Positions 25,498 through 34,886 of a stretch of DNA of 64,000 bases are shown here, piece by piece. The notes under the pieces were generated by a model. That model was not told where the DNA came from. It was given only the letters and a program-made list of their open reading frames with translations, and did not search any database. Within the stretch, counting starts at the first letter, position 1. Each line of letters begins with the position of its first letter. Both the position numbers and the translations under genes were made by a program. The stretch is from positions 1,364,001-1,428,000 of the forward strand of contig NZ_JBKIII010000001.1 in the NCBI RefSeq assembly GCF_046557615.1, written 5' to 3'. Source of the stretch: Haloferax sp046557615. Its GTDB lineage: Archaea > Halobacteriota > Halobacteria > Halobacteriales > Haloferacaceae.

Positions 25498-27258
25498 TCA
25501 GTACAGTGCGCGGAGTTGCTCCGTAATCTCATCTTTGAGGTCCTCGATGAACGCATCCCAGTCTTCCTGGACACCGATACGGTTCAGCTGTGGCGCGGCG
25601 TCGATGGACTGAATTTCTTCGACGGTGACGCCGGCTTCGAGTGCCTTGAACGCCTCGTCGTTGAACGTGTGGATGGCGGTGAGGATACCGTAGGTCTTCT
25701 CCGGTTCACAGAACGTGTCCGTCGGGTGGAACGCGTTCTGCTGGAGGTACGCCTCACGAAGGTAGCGAGCGACTTCGAGCGTCAACTGCTGGTCCTCCGG
25801 GAGTGCGTCCTTACCGACGAGCTGAACGATTTCTCGCAGCTCGGCCTCTTCGTCGAGTACGTCGACGGCCCACTGGCGCTCTTCTGGCCAGTCGTCCTTG
25901 ACGTTCTCGACGAACCACGGGTCAAGCTGGTTCTGGTAGAGCGAGTAGGACTCGTTCCAGTTGATAGCCGGGAAGTGACGACGCTCTGCGAGGTCTGCGT
26001 CGAGTGCCCAGAAGGTCTTGACGATACGCAGGGTGTTCTGCGTCACTGGCTCGGAGAAGTCGCCGCCCGGCGGCGACACTGCGCCGATAACCGAGACGGA
26101 ACCTTCCTGACCGTTGATGGTCGTGAAGTAGCCTGCGCGCTCGTAGAACGCGGAGAGACGTGCCGAGAGGTACGCGGGGTACCCTTCTTCACCGGGCATC
26201 TCCTCGAGACGCGAGGAGATTTCGCGCATCGCCTCTGCCCACCGGGAGGTGGAGTCGGCCATCAGCGCGACGTCGTAGCCCATGTCACGGTAGTACTCCG
26301 CGATGGTGATGCCGGTGTACACACACGACTCGCGTGCTGCCACAGGCATGTTGGACGTGTTCGCGATGAGGCACGTCCGAGCCATGAGCGGGTTGCCCGT
26401 CTTCGGGTCGTCGAGTTCCGGGAAGTCCTCGATAACCTCGGTCATCTCGTTACCGCGCTCACCACAGCCGACGTAGACGACGATGTCTGCGTCAGCCCAC
26501 TTGGCGAGCTGGTGCTGAGTGACAGTCTTCCCGGAGCCGAACGGACCCGGAATTGCGGCCGTTCCACCCTTTGCGATGGGGAACAGACCGTCGAGAATAC
26601 GCTGACCCGAAACGAGGGGTTCGCGGGGCGTCTTCTTGTCTTGGGATGGGCGGGTACGACGAACCGGCCACTCCTGGTGCATGGTGACTTCTTCGCCGTT
26701 GTCGAGTTCGACGACTGCCTCGGTGACAGAGAACTCGCCTGCCTCGATTGCGACGACTTCGCCGCCTTCGAAGTTTGGCGGGACCATGACCTTGTGCTCG
26801 ATGGTGACCGTCTCGTCGACGGTACCAACGATGTCACCAGGTTCGACTTCGTCGCCTTCGGAGACGACGGGTTCGAATTCCCATTTCTTTTCGAGGTCGA
26901 TACCGGGTGCGTCAACACCACGGTCGAGGAATGCCGAGTCCATCTTGGACTCGAGCACGTCCAGCGGACGCTGGACACCATCATAGATGGCGTCGAGCAT
27001 GCCGGGACCCAGGTCGACGGTCAGCGGTTCGCCCGTGTTTTCGACGGGTTCGCCGGGACCGACACCGGAGGTCTCCTCGTACACCTGAATGGTCGTGAGG
27101 TCGCCCTCGATTTCGATGACTTCGCCCATCAGCCCTTCATTTCCGACGTACACAACGTCGTTCATACGGGCGTCAAGGTCGCGGGCGATCACGACCGGAC
27201 CACTCACGCTTGCGATGATGCCGTCTTCGCGGACGGAATCTTGTGTTGCCTGACTCAT
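25498..27258 (-). CDS. atpA: A-type ATP synthase catalytic subunit A
   Basis: A 586-aa catalytic subunit. Walker A is GPFGSGKT (residues 238-245), the catalytic-glutamate segment is CGERGNEMTEV, and the archaeal/vacuolar non-homologous insertion lies between residues 120 and 190. No intein interrupts the P-loop region, unlike in some archaeal and yeast homologues. It lies 5 bp after atpF and 3 bp before atpB. Confidence 0.97.
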   Translation of the reverse strand: MSQATQDSVREDGIIASVSGPVVIARDLDARMNDVVYVGNEGLMGEVIEIEGDLTTIQVYEETSGVGPGEPVENTGEPLTVDLGPGMLDAIYDGVQRPLDVLESKMDSAFLDRGVDAPGIDLEKKWEFEPVVSEGDEVEPGDIVGTVDETVTIEHKVMVPPNFEGGEVVAIEAGEFSVTEAVVELDNGEEVTMHQEWPVRRTRPSQDKKTPREPLVSGQRILDGLFPIAKGGTAAIPGPFGSGKTVTQHQLAKWADADIVVYVGCGERGNEMTEVIEDFPELDDPKTGNPLMARTCLIANTSNMPVAARESCVYTGITIAEYYRDMGYDVALMADSTSRWAEAMREISSRLEEMPGEEGYPAYLSARLSAFYERAGYFTTINGQEGSVSVIGAVSPPGGDFSEPVTQNTLRIVKTFWALDADLAERRHFPAINWNESYSLYQNQLDPWFVENVKDDWPEERQWAVDVLDEEAELREIVQLVGKDALPEDQQLTLEVARYLREAYLQQNAFHPTDTFCEPEKTYGILTAIHTFNDEAFKALEAGVTVEEIQSIDAAPQLNRIGVQEDWDAFIEDLKDEITEQLRALY

Positions 27259-27263
27259 TGTTG

Positions 27264-27584
27264 TTATTCGTCCATCAGATCGATACCGATTGCTCTCTTG
27301 ATCTGGTCGCGGAGGCCGCTTGCGCCACCAGACCCGCCGAGCGTCACGAGTGTCGGCTCGATACTGCGTTCGACGGACTGGCGGACACCGCGCGAGAGGT
27401 AGTCGAGGTCGTCTTCGTGCATCACGATGATGCCGACGTCCTCGTCCTCGAGCGTGCGGGTCACAGCTCCGTCGAGTGCTTCGGACTTCTCGTCGTCCGG
27501 GACATTCTCACACTTGCGGACACCCGCAAGGCGGAAGCCGGTCGTAAAGTCCGAACTGCCAATTACTGCGATTTCCTGGCTCAT
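27264..27584 (-). CDS. atpF: A-type ATP synthase subunit F
   Basis: A 106-aa central-stalk subunit. It has the typical F-subunit start QEIAVIGSSDFTTGFRLAGV and the block EDVGIIVMHEDDLDYL. The start ATGA overlaps the atpC stop by 4 bp (27581-27584), so the two genes are coupled. It binds subunit D in the rotor. Confidence 0.93.
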   Translation of the reverse strand: MSQEIAVIGSSDFTTGFRLAGVRKCENVPDDEKSEALDGAVTRTLEDEDVGIIVMHEDDLDYLSRGVRQSVERSIEPTLVTLGGSGGASGLRDQIKRAIGIDLMDE

Positions 27585-28627
27585 AGGATGACCAGTTCCT
27601 CCTCGATTGCATCGGGGTCAAGCCCGGCCTCGCGGCCACGAGCGATAGCCCGAATGTTGTCTACCTCGCGCTGCTTGGCGAGGATATACGAGATGATTGG
27701 TGTGACCGAAAGTGGGTACACGTGCCCGAGGGAGTCTGCGTACTTCAAGAGCGCCGCGTCGAGGGCGCGCTCGAAGCCGATGAGACTGTCTGCCTCTTCG
27801 AGGTCAGCGAGTACACCGGAGAGTCGGTCACCGTAACGACTGTCTCGAATCTTCGAGACCAGTTCGTTCGGGTTGTTTGCCAGCGCGGCGAGTTCGCTCG
27901 CACGGAACAGGGTGCCGCCCTGAATGAAGTATTCGACAGGGTCGAGGTCGGCACCGCTGCGTGCGATACGAAGTGCGTTGCGGGCGTTACGGAAGTCGAT
28001 TTCCGCTTCGAGGAACTCGCGGTACTGCTGTGCCTCTTCGCCGACGACGAGGCCTTCGAGCAGTTGCTCGTAGAAGGCGCGGTCGATGGCGTTTTCCAAC
28101 GGCACGAGAACGCCGACGTTCTCGTAGTCGTCGAAGGCGGCCGCGAGACCATCGCCGAACATCGTCCCCGAGAGAATCTCGATGACTTCCTCGATTTCGA
28201 CTGCGTCGAGCAGACGAGAGAGGAGGCGGTCATCGAACTCACCGGCGCGAATCAGGTCGGCTTCGACCGTGTCGCGGTCGGTCTCGGAGTAGATGCCACG
28301 GATGATGGTCTTGACGTTCCACGCGTCGAACTTCCGAAGGTACCGAGCGATGAGACCGTAGAGCGAGCCGTCTGCCCAGCTAAGGATGTCGTTGTACTGC
28401 TTCGCCAGATTCTGGTTCAGCCCGTATTCGATGAGGTCAACGCCGGAGAAGCGACTCCCCAGTGCGTTGATCTCACGTTCGTACTCAGACTCCTCCATAA
28501 AGCGGGCAATTTCGGCTGGCCCCATACGGACCAGTTTGCGGTACTCTTCGTCCCCGAACAGGGCACTGCGTCGCGCTCGAACACGAGCGATTACGTATTC
28601 TGGATTCGAGCCGCCTGCAGTACTCAT
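27581..28627 (-). CDS. atpC: A-type ATP synthase subunit C
   Basis: A 348-aa subunit linking the K-ring to the central stalk. It is almost all helical, with the family blocks YVIARVRARRSALFGDEEYR and YPLSVTPIISYILAKQREVD, and the C-terminal NIRAIARGREAGLDPDAIEE. Both ends overlap neighbours by 4 bp (atpF and atpE), which indicates tight translational coupling within the operon. Confidence 0.94.
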   Translation of the reverse strand: MSTAGGSNPEYVIARVRARRSALFGDEEYRKLVRMGPAEIARFMEESEYEREINALGSRFSGVDLIEYGLNQNLAKQYNDILSWADGSLYGLIARYLRKFDAWNVKTIIRGIYSETDRDTVEADLIRAGEFDDRLLSRLLDAVEIEEVIEILSGTMFGDGLAAAFDDYENVGVLVPLENAIDRAFYEQLLEGLVVGEEAQQYREFLEAEIDFRNARNALRIARSGADLDPVEYFIQGGTLFRASELAALANNPNELVSKIRDSRYGDRLSGVLADLEEADSLIGFERALDAALLKYADSLGHVYPLSVTPIISYILAKQREVDNIRAIARGREAGLDPDAIEEELVIL

Positions 28628-29208
28628 TGGTCGTCGAATAGTCGCGTGCTCACTTCCTTCAGATTGTCCTCCCAGAGACTGTCGAGGACCGAGTCGAAGG
28701 TGTTGTTCACTCGAACGCGCGAGTTCGCGCCCTCGACCACGACGCCACCGAGGCAGTCGCGCTCACCGGACAGTTCGTAACCGTCGTAGTCGGCGAGGAT
28801 GGTTTCGAGGAGGTCGGCGTCGTCTGCACGACCGTAGACGGAGACTTCGTCTTCGTCTTCGAATTCGACCGATGCCGCGTCGAGAAGCGTACGGGTCAGC
28901 TCCTCACGTCGGTCGCCTTCGAGGTCGGCAAGTTCGCTTTCGACCTGAGAGCGGACGCGCTCCAGCACGTCACGGCGGGCACCGAGTCGAGCCTGCTTGG
29001 CTTCGAGTTTGGCGCTCGAGACTGCCTGTTCCCGCTCGCGTTCGAGCTGGCGTTCGACAGCGGCCTCACGCTCTTCGACGAGCGCTTCGGCTTCGGCTTC
29101 GGCTTCGGAGCGAATCTCTTCGGCTCGCTCCTCACCGCTCTCTTTGATTTCCTCCGCACGTGCGCGGGCTTCTTCTCGGATATCCTCAACGACGTTGTCC
29201 AAACTCAT
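28624..29208 (-). CDS. atpE: A-type ATP synthase subunit E
   Basis: A 194-aa peripheral-stalk subunit. The N-terminal half is an acidic, charged coiled coil (AEEIRSEAEAEAEALVEERE). The C-terminal globular half includes RDCLGGVVVEGANSRVRVNN, a typical E-subunit block. It dimerises with subunit H. Its stop overlaps the atpC start by 4 bp. Confidence 0.93.
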   Translation of the reverse strand: MSLDNVVEDIREEARARAEEIKESGEERAEEIRSEAEAEAEALVEEREAAVERQLEREREQAVSSAKLEAKQARLGARRDVLERVRSQVESELADLEGDRREELTRTLLDAASVEFEDEDEVSVYGRADDADLLETILADYDGYELSGERDCLGGVVVEGANSRVRVNNTFDSVLDSLWEDNLKEVSTRLFDDQ

Positions 29209-29229
29209 GATGGGAAAGGAAGGGGTGGT

Positions 29230-29484
29230 TTAGACCAGGAAGACAACGACCAGCGCGAGAATGACGAGCGTCTCGGGAAGGACCGTCAGAATCAGTCCGT
29301 TAACGAAAAGAGACTCGTCTTCTGCGATGGCTCCCATTGCGGCGGAACCGATGCCACGCTCTGCGTAGCCTGCGCCGAAAGCGGCGAGGCCAACGGCGAG
29401 AGCCGCGGCGGCGGAGGCGGTAAGGGCGGGACCGGATGCTTCACTCTGCAGTGCAGTCATGAGGGGTTCAATTGCTTCGATCAT
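29230..29484 (-). CDS. atpK: A-type ATP synthase proteolipid subunit K
   Basis: An 84-aa two-helix hairpin that oligomerises into the membrane rotor ring. The ion-binding carboxylate is E71 in LTVLPETLVILALV. The first helix is very rich in Ala and Gly (ALTASAAAALAVGLAAFGAG). Several copies are needed per complex, whereas subunit I is single. It has its own TATA box and lies downstream of a terminator-like hairpin, which could raise its mRNA above atpHI. Confidence 0.95.
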   Translation of the reverse strand: MIEAIEPLMTALQSEASGPALTASAAAALAVGLAAFGAGYAERGIGSAAMGAIAEDESLFVNGLILTVLPETLVILALVVVFLV

Positions 29485-29540
29485 TGTGTGTTCCTAAGTA
29501 CCGGATTGTCGTCTCCGAACGTTCGTATGTGTAGCAAGGC

Positions 29541-29555
29541 GTCTCATAAAGGTTC
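29541..29555 (-). promoter_or_regulatory. Internal promoter before atpK
   Basis: On the minus strand TTTATGAG (29544-29551), preceded by a purine-rich stretch, is an archaeal TATA/BRE-like element about 63 nt upstream of atpK. It lies after the terminator-like hairpin and would drive atpKECFAB separately from atpHI. Confidence 0.5.
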
Positions 29556-29569
29556 CCAAAATCTTCGGG

Positions 29570-29591
29570 AAAAACGGGTCCCTCGGCCCGT
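29570..29591 (-). terminator. Hairpin plus T-run between atpI and atpK
   Basis: On the minus strand ACGGG and CCCGT form a 5-bp stem (29574-29591) followed at once by a TTTTT run (29570-29574). This resembles an intrinsic terminator and could attenuate transcription after atpI. A second T-run follows the atpI stop near 29637-29642. Confidence 0.4.
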
Positions 29592-29661
29592 CTATCCGGT
29601 TTCTCAGAAAAGCGGCGTCGCTAACTGGACGAAATAGAAAAAAGTGGTGTTCGAGTGAGTG

Positions 29662-31833
29662 TCAGTCTTCGGTGGTGAACGTCCGTTCGTAGCCGAACGG
29701 TTCGTACTCGCGGCCGCCACCCTCGAAGAACTTGCCGAAGAACTCGACGTACTCGAGACGCACTGCCTGCAGACCGGCGCTCGTGACACCGAGTGCGAGG
29801 ACGAGTGCGTGGCCGAGGACGAGGACGAGGAGTCCGCCAACCAGCCCTGCTGCACCGGAGTGCATCAGACCGGGGAACAGGATGACTGCTCCTTCGTAAT
29901 GTTCGAGCGCGTACTCCGGCCCGTAGTTGAGCAGGAAGTGGAACTCGCCGTGGTGTTCGTACGCCCCGAAGAACAGCAGGTTGACTGCGAACGCCATTCC
30001 GGCCTTCGCGAGCAACACTGCGGCAAGACGAGTGTACGACAGCACGTTCGAGAGGACGCTGATGAACTCGACGAGTTCTGCGGGCTCAGCCATCGCGAGG
30101 AGCGCGAGGCCGAGGAAGAACGCACCGAGACCAGCCCAGCCGACGATTGCCGGGAAGCCGGTGAACCCGATTGGGAGGACACCGCCTGCGGCGAACGTCG
30201 TGAACAGGAAGCGCGGTGGGATGTCACCGAGCGCGGGGCTGTAAATCCAAATCCACAGACCGTTGAGCATCAGAATCCACGAACCGGCTTCGAGGACTGC
30301 GTCTTTGACACCGTGGAGGTTCGTCCGGTCCACGAAGTCGAAGATGTACCCGATGTTCAGGTGAAGGATACCGACCATGACGCTCACGGTGAGCCAACCG
30401 AGTGCCCAGTCTGCGGTCGCTGGCGAGAGACCCTTCTCGATGGGCGGGTGTTCGAGGCCGAGCGTTCCGACCCAGAAGTACTCCGTGATGAGGTGCAGGC
30501 CGAAGATTTCACCGTAGAGGATACCGAACAGCATGGTGGACACACCGGCCGCGATGGTGACGCCACCCATGCTCTTGAACGCGTCACTGTCGAAGTTCGC
30601 GTACAGATAGTATCCGATTGCGGTGTAGATAAGCCCGTACCCGAGGTCCCCAATCATGAACCCGAAGAACGCCGGGAACGTGAGGAAGAGGATAACCGTC
30701 GGGTCGAGTTCGTGGTAGTTCGGTCGGCTGACTGCCTGGACGAGCAGTTCGAACGGCTTGACCGCACCACTGTTCTCTTGAACCACTGGTGGTTCGTCGT
30801 TCGCCATCGTGACGACGCCACCGTCGGTCGCCGCGGCGGTGCCGCCAGTCTCAGCGACGCTTTCGGTCGCGTGGTCGTGGCCGTCGTGGGTGAACTGCGC
30901 GCGTTCGAGTTCTTCCACGTCGATTCGCTCGCCAACGGCGTCCTTCAGCGCGCTCGCGAAGGCGTTGTAGTCGCCGGTTGGAATCCAGCCTTCCGCGACG
31001 AACGCGTTTTCGGTCGTCGCAAAGGAGAGCGGTGCCTCGGTCTTCTGCACGTCGATTGCGAGGCGCTCTTCAGCAGCGAGCAGGAATTCGCCTTCTTCGA
31101 CTTTCAGGTCGTCGAGTTCGGACTCGACGGTGTCGAGTTTCGATTCGAACTCGCGCTTGTCCTGTTCGAGGTCACGGATGTGTTCTTCGGGGCTTCCCGA
31201 AGCGTCCGGAATTTCGAGCGTCGTGAACTCCGTTCCGACGAGCGCGTCGATGAGTGCCGTCTCCGATGCACCCGAAATGGGGTGTGCGAAGATGGCGTGT
31301 GTTTTCTCGCCCGAGAACACTTCGAACGTGTCGATGTCGTCGGCGTCGAGGACAGCGCGCTCGACGGCGTCGAGTTTGCCTTGGCCGACGACGACTTGGA
31401 GCGAGTCGTATCCCGACAGCAAGTCGAGGTCGAGACCGAGGTCAACGTAGGGCTCCATCGCGTCGATTTCTTCTTCGACGTCACGGAGTTTCCCTTCCAG
31501 TTCCGAGCGTCGGTCGTCGAGGGAGTTGACCTTCTCTCGAATCTCTTCGAGAGGTTCGCCGAGCGCGTCGTCAGGGACGATACGCTGACGGCCAGCGTCG
31601 TTCGCTTCGACGCCGAGGATACTCTTGAGCGACCGGACGGTGACGAGTTTGTCCGACGCCGACTCTGCACCCTCGATTGGGTTACCGGAGTCGAAGCCGT
31701 ACTCGTCTTGCCAGGAACCGTCGTACTCGGAGACGTGGAGCAGTTTCAGCTCATGAAGCGCCTCAATGACCTCGGACATGATGCCCTTGGAACCGGTCAC
31801 CGAGACCTTGCTCATTTGTTCAGGTCTGAGCAT
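29662..31833 (-). CDS. atpI: A-type ATP synthase subunit I (a-subunit)
   Basis: A 723-aa stator subunit. The N-terminal half is a soluble coiled-coil domain (about residues 1-360). The C-terminal half has about 7-8 TM helices, including FGFMIGDLGYGLIYTAIGYY and LSYTRLAAVLLAKAGMAF, the latter carrying the conserved arginine that faces the rotor carboxylate. The ATG at 31833 overlaps the atpH stop; an ATG at 31815, just after that stop, is an alternative. Confidence 0.95.
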   Translation of the reverse strand: MLRPEQMSKVSVTGSKGIMSEVIEALHELKLLHVSEYDGSWQDEYGFDSGNPIEGAESASDKLVTVRSLKSILGVEANDAGRQRIVPDDALGEPLEEIREKVNSLDDRRSELEGKLRDVEEEIDAMEPYVDLGLDLDLLSGYDSLQVVVGQGKLDAVERAVLDADDIDTFEVFSGEKTHAIFAHPISGASETALIDALVGTEFTTLEIPDASGSPEEHIRDLEQDKREFESKLDTVESELDDLKVEEGEFLLAAEERLAIDVQKTEAPLSFATTENAFVAEGWIPTGDYNAFASALKDAVGERIDVEELERAQFTHDGHDHATESVAETGGTAAATDGGVVTMANDEPPVVQENSGAVKPFELLVQAVSRPNYHELDPTVILFLTFPAFFGFMIGDLGYGLIYTAIGYYLYANFDSDAFKSMGGVTIAAGVSTMLFGILYGEIFGLHLITEYFWVGTLGLEHPPIEKGLSPATADWALGWLTVSVMVGILHLNIGYIFDFVDRTNLHGVKDAVLEAGSWILMLNGLWIWIYSPALGDIPPRFLFTTFAAGGVLPIGFTGFPAIVGWAGLGAFFLGLALLAMAEPAELVEFISVLSNVLSYTRLAAVLLAKAGMAFAVNLLFFGAYEHHGEFHFLLNYGPEYALEHYEGAVILFPGLMHSGAAGLVGGLLVLVLGHALVLALGVTSAGLQAVRLEYVEFFGKFFEGGGREYEPFGYERTFTTED

Positions 31834-32152
31834 TCACCGCCTCCTCGAACGTACTGATGGCGTACTCGACCGCATCGTCAATGCGGCTTTCCGCCTCTTC
31901 AATTAGTTCGTCGCGGGCTTCTTCACCCTCTTCACGGATGCGCGCACGCTCTTCCTCGATGTCTTCACGACCTTCCGCTAAGCGCTCCGACTCGAGTTCG
32001 TTCGCTTCATCTTCGGCTTCAGAGCGAATCTCGTCCGCCTCGCGGCGTGCCTCCGCGACGAGCTCCTCACGTTCGGCCTCGGCCTTTTCAACGATGTCGT
32101 CGGCCTCCTGCTCGACCGATTTGATTTCTTCGAGAACCTCTTGTCTCGGCAT
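31820..32152 (-). CDS. atpH: A-type ATP synthase subunit H
   Basis: A 110-aa, very acidic coiled-coil protein (AEAEREELVAEARREADEIR) that pairs with subunit E in the peripheral stalk. It is the first gene of the cluster. A CTTATAC box at 32184-32190 gives a leader of about 9 nt. The start at 32152, MPRQEVLEEIKSVEQEADDI, is the family N-terminus; in-frame extension upstream would cross the promoter. It is divergent from the methyltransferase gene. Confidence 0.88.
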   Translation of the reverse strand: MPRQEVLEEIKSVEQEADDIVEKAEAEREELVAEARREADEIRSEAEDEANELESERLAEGREDIEEERARIREEGEEARDELIEEAESRIDDAVEYAISTFEEAVNAQT

Positions 32153-32182
32153 ACTCGTATCACAGGAACGTTGCACGAGCGC

Positions 32183-32192
32183 CGTATAAGGT
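32183..32192 (-). promoter_or_regulatory. Main promoter of the ATP synthase genes
   Basis: CTTATAC on the minus strand (32184-32190) is the only clear TATA box upstream of atpH and is placed to start the atpHI transcript near 32161. Confidence 0.6.
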
Positions 32193-32298
32193 GTTTGCGG
32201 AAAGTTGCTGACACGGAGTGAGCGACCGCGCCGGTATGGGAACGAACGTGCGCGATGAATCCGCACCGTTATCATGAGTGAGTCCTAACCCCGCGCCA

Positions 32299-32922
32299 AT
32301 GGGAGTCCTCGAAAACAAAGCGCGGGCGCGCCTGTTCTACAAGTATCTCTCGAAGGTGTACGACCAGGTCAACCCCTTTATCTGGAACGAGGAGATGCGC
32401 GACGAGGCACTCGAACTGCTCGACATCCAGCAGGGCGACCGCGTCCTCGACGTTGGCTGTGGCACCGGCTTCGGCACTGAAGGCCTGCTTCGCTACACGG
32501 ACGACGTACACGGCCTCGACCAGAGTATCCACCAGATGCAGAAGGCGTGGAAGAAGTTCGGTAAGAACGACGAAGTTCGATTCTACCGCGGCGACGCCGA
32601 GCGCCTGCCGTTTGCCGACGACTCGTTCGACACCATCTGGTCGTCGGGCTCTATCGAATACTGGCCGAACCCCGTGACCGCACTCGAAGAGTTCCGCCGC
32701 GTCGTCAAGCCAGGGAACAAAGTCCTCGTCGTCGGCCCCGACTACCCGAAGACCGGTCTCTTCCAGAAACTCGCTGACGCAATCATGCTGTTCTACGACG
32801 AAGAAGAGGCCGACCGCATGTTCCAAGACGCAGGCTTCGTCGATATCGAACACCACATCCTCCAGCGACAACCCGGTAGCCCGCGCGCTATCGTGACTGT
32901 CGCACGCGCCCCCGAAGAGTAA
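32299..32922 (+). CDS. SAM-dependent methyltransferase, quinone methyltransferase-like
   Basis: A 207-aa class I methyltransferase. SAM motif I is VLDVGCGTGFGTEG; motif II-like segments are FYRGDAERLPFADDSFDTIW and VVKPGNKVLVVGPDYPKTGL. The N-terminus (YDQVNPFIWNEEMRDEALEL) resembles plant 2-methyl-6-phytylbenzoquinol methyltransferases, so a role in methylating menaquinone is a reasonable inference for a haloarchaeon. GTTATC near 32269 gives leaderless spacing to the ATG at 32299. It is divergent from the ATP synthase operon, another membrane-energetics locus. Confidence 0.75.
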   Translation: MGVLENKARARLFYKYLSKVYDQVNPFIWNEEMRDEALELLDIQQGDRVLDVGCGTGFGTEGLLRYTDDVHGLDQSIHQMQKAWKKFGKNDEVRFYRGDAERLPFADDSFDTIWSSGSIEYWPNPVTALEEFRRVVKPGNKVLVVGPDYPKTGLFQKLADAIMLFYDEEEADRMFQDAGFVDIEHHILQRQPGSPRAIVTVARAPEE

Positions 32923-32963
32923 GTACACGCTCCGCGTTTTCCGCACAGTAACGAGTCGTTCGC

Positions 32964-33446
32964 TCACCCAACAGTCGCTCGGAGCGACGCGATTTGTGCG
33001 TCGCCTTGGAAGACCCGAACCACGACTTCTGACCCCGATTCGATTGTTGGCGCGTTCGTCCCCGCCAGTTCGAAACTCGCGGTTTCACCGACGGTCCACG
33101 TCGAGTCCGACGCAGCGTTGAACGGCCCGGTTGGACCGGGAGAGAACCCACGAGTAGCGAAGAACGGAATCGGTGGTTGATACCGCAGTGGGGTTCCGTC
33201 CACCGAGAGAGTAAGCCGAAGCGACCGAACGTCGAGCGGTGGCCCTGCCTCGTGTGTGAACGCAATCGTCTGCTCAGTCACGTCGAGCGAGAGCGCCACT
33301 GGTTGTGACGGCGACGGCGTCGATGCCGCCATCTCCAGTGCCATCACACCGACGACACTCGAAAGGACGACCACCGTGCCGACGAGCAAGACGACACCGA
33401 AGACCGGTGAGAGACCACGGGTTGCCGACGAAACGTTCCGTACCAT
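32964..33446 (-). CDS. Type IV pilin-like protein
   Basis: A 160-aa protein. The N-terminus ATRGLSPVFGVVLLVGTVVV has the haloarchaeal class III signal: basic residue and G followed by a hydrophobic stretch, cut by the prepilin peptidase PibD. The rest is a beta-rich extracellular domain. It may be a minor pilin or a pilin-anchored surface protein. A secreted protein gene lies next on the same strand. Confidence 0.75.
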   Translation of the reverse strand: MVRNVSSATRGLSPVFGVVLLVGTVVVLSSVVGVMALEMAASTPSPSQPVALSLDVTEQTIAFTHEAGPPLDVRSLRLTLSVDGTPLRYQPPIPFFATRGFSPGPTGPFNAASDSTWTVGETASFELAGTNAPTIESGSEVVVRVFQGDAQIASLRATVG

Positions 33447-33542
33447 CGGGTCGGCATGGCTGCGTCTTCGGTGATGAAGGTTCGGAGGAACGTGGGCTCT
33501 TCGCGTGGATTCGAATTGGGTGTGGTGTGTCGATTGATTTCG

Positions 33543-34886
33543 TTACGCGATTGCGCGCGCGACGCTTGCAGGCGTCTCAGTTCCAGACTCGCTCCCGCCG
33601 GTGGAGTCACCGACGTTCGTGGTGGTACTCGTCGAGTTCGTTTCGAGTTCTGGAACTGCGGTTGGTTCGACAGTGAGGACCACTGCCGCATTTCCACGGA
33701 TGACCGTGACCGTGAATCTGCTCCCCGGTGAGAGGGTCCAGATACTCCCGTCAGAATCGGTCCGACCGAGGAGCGTACTCTCTTGGCTCGCTTCGACGCC
33801 GAGTGTCACGTTCGCGCGTACTGGATTGTCAGTCGCACTCTCGTTGAGCGTGATGCGCATCGGCCCGCCGGGGTACGTTCGGTAGACTGTGAGATTGAGT
33901 CCATCTTTGACCTGGGTTGCCGGTTCACTGGCAAACTCGTTGTTGAGCGGGCGGATTTGAGCTTCTTTGAACACACGTCCGCTTCCGCTGTCGACGTAGG
34001 CGAACAGTTGACCCGTGCTGTGGGAGATACGAACGAGATAGCTGTCACCTGCACCGACCACGTCCGCACCGTTTTCGGATGCACGAGATTCCCAGATGGT
34101 CGGGTAGTTCTCTGCGACCACGTCGAGTGCCCTCGCGGGCGTCACACCGGTATTTTCGCGGTCACGGAGGTCCGAACGGTAGACTTCGCGGATGTAGGTG
34201 CCGTCGGCAATCGTACTGAGAACGACACCAGTCTCGCTCGTTCGAACGAAAAAACGACCCGGGTCAGCACGACCAGCCATCACTGCGGCGGCCTGCGCAC
34301 GGACCGGCCCAGTGAACGTATCGAGTTCGCGTTCCAGTGCGGCAAGCCGACCGGAATCGACAGAGAAGTCGGGCGTTTCGATGGCGAGTTCGCGGAGTTC
34401 GGTCCGGCGGTCGTTGAGGTTGCGTGCTTCAGCGTCGATACGAGCGAGTTCGACGATGAGTCCGCGCGCAGAAAGTTCACCAGCATTGTAAGCCGAAAGT
34501 GCGTTTTGTTGCTGGCTCTGGAGAGCGATTGTACGCTGTTCGATTCGGTTTATCTCGCCGAGAATCTGTTGCTGGCGGAGGTTGTTGTCTTCGGTCGCTT
34601 CGATTCGCTCGATAGAAGTGAGTGTTTGGAGGCGACCATTCGCGTGAATCGTAGAGAATCCGAGTGCTGGGCCGAGGTCGACGTGTTCGTCGTCGAGCGA
34701 CGAGCGTGCGACCTGTGGTTCAGGAATATCGAGGACGTGAACCGTATCGTTGGCCGACCCTTCGACCTGCATCGGTTGTGTCTCTCCGAGGTCCGCAGAT
34801 GGAGCGGCGAAGGGTTCTGGACCGACCGCGCCGAGGGCTGGCGAGGCCACCAGCACCACGACCAGAACAAGGGGGAGGGCCTTCAT
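33543..34886 (-). CDS. Secreted conserved haloarchaeal protein with coiled coil
   Basis: A 447-aa protein with a signal peptide (MKALPLVLVVVLVASPALGA), a helical segment at about residues 95-165 (NNLRQQQILGEINRIEQRTI), a mixed domain and a C-terminal beta domain followed by a Thr/Ser-rich tail (TNSTSTTTNVGDSTGGSESG). It is likely exported and glycosylated. I believe it belongs to a haloarchaeal DUF7094/7096-type family; function unknown. It is divergent from the membrane HTH gene at 35014 and may be in a common surface-protein locus with it. Confidence 0.6.
   Translation of the reverse strand: MKALPLVLVVVLVASPALGAVGPEPFAAPSADLGETQPMQVEGSANDTVHVLDIPEPQVARSSLDDEHVDLGPALGFSTIHANGRLQTLTSIERIEATEDNNLRQQQILGEINRIEQRTIALQSQQQNALSAYNAGELSARGLIVELARIDAEARNLNDRRTELRELAIETPDFSVDSGRLAALERELDTFTGPVRAQAAAVMAGRADPGRFFVRTSETGVVLSTIADGTYIREVYRSDLRDRENTGVTPARALDVVAENYPTIWESRASENGADVVGAGDSYLVRISHSTGQLFAYVDSGSGRVFKEAQIRPLNNEFASEPATQVKDGLNLTVYRTYPGGPMRITLNESATDNPVRANVTLGVEASQESTLLGRTDSDGSIWTLSPGSRFTVTVIRGNAAVVLTVEPTAVPELETNSTSTTTNVGDSTGGSESGTETPASVARAIA

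Noticed and set aside
23980..27402. A plus-strand open frame of 1140 codons opposite atpB and atpA
   Set aside because: It has no recognisable domain and its composition mirrors the GC-rich codons of atpA/atpB in antisense. Long antisense frames are common in high-GC haloarchaeal genes.
29659..31857. A plus-strand open frame of 732 codons opposite atpI
   Set aside because: Same reason: antisense of a well-supported subunit gene, with highly charged low-complexity product.
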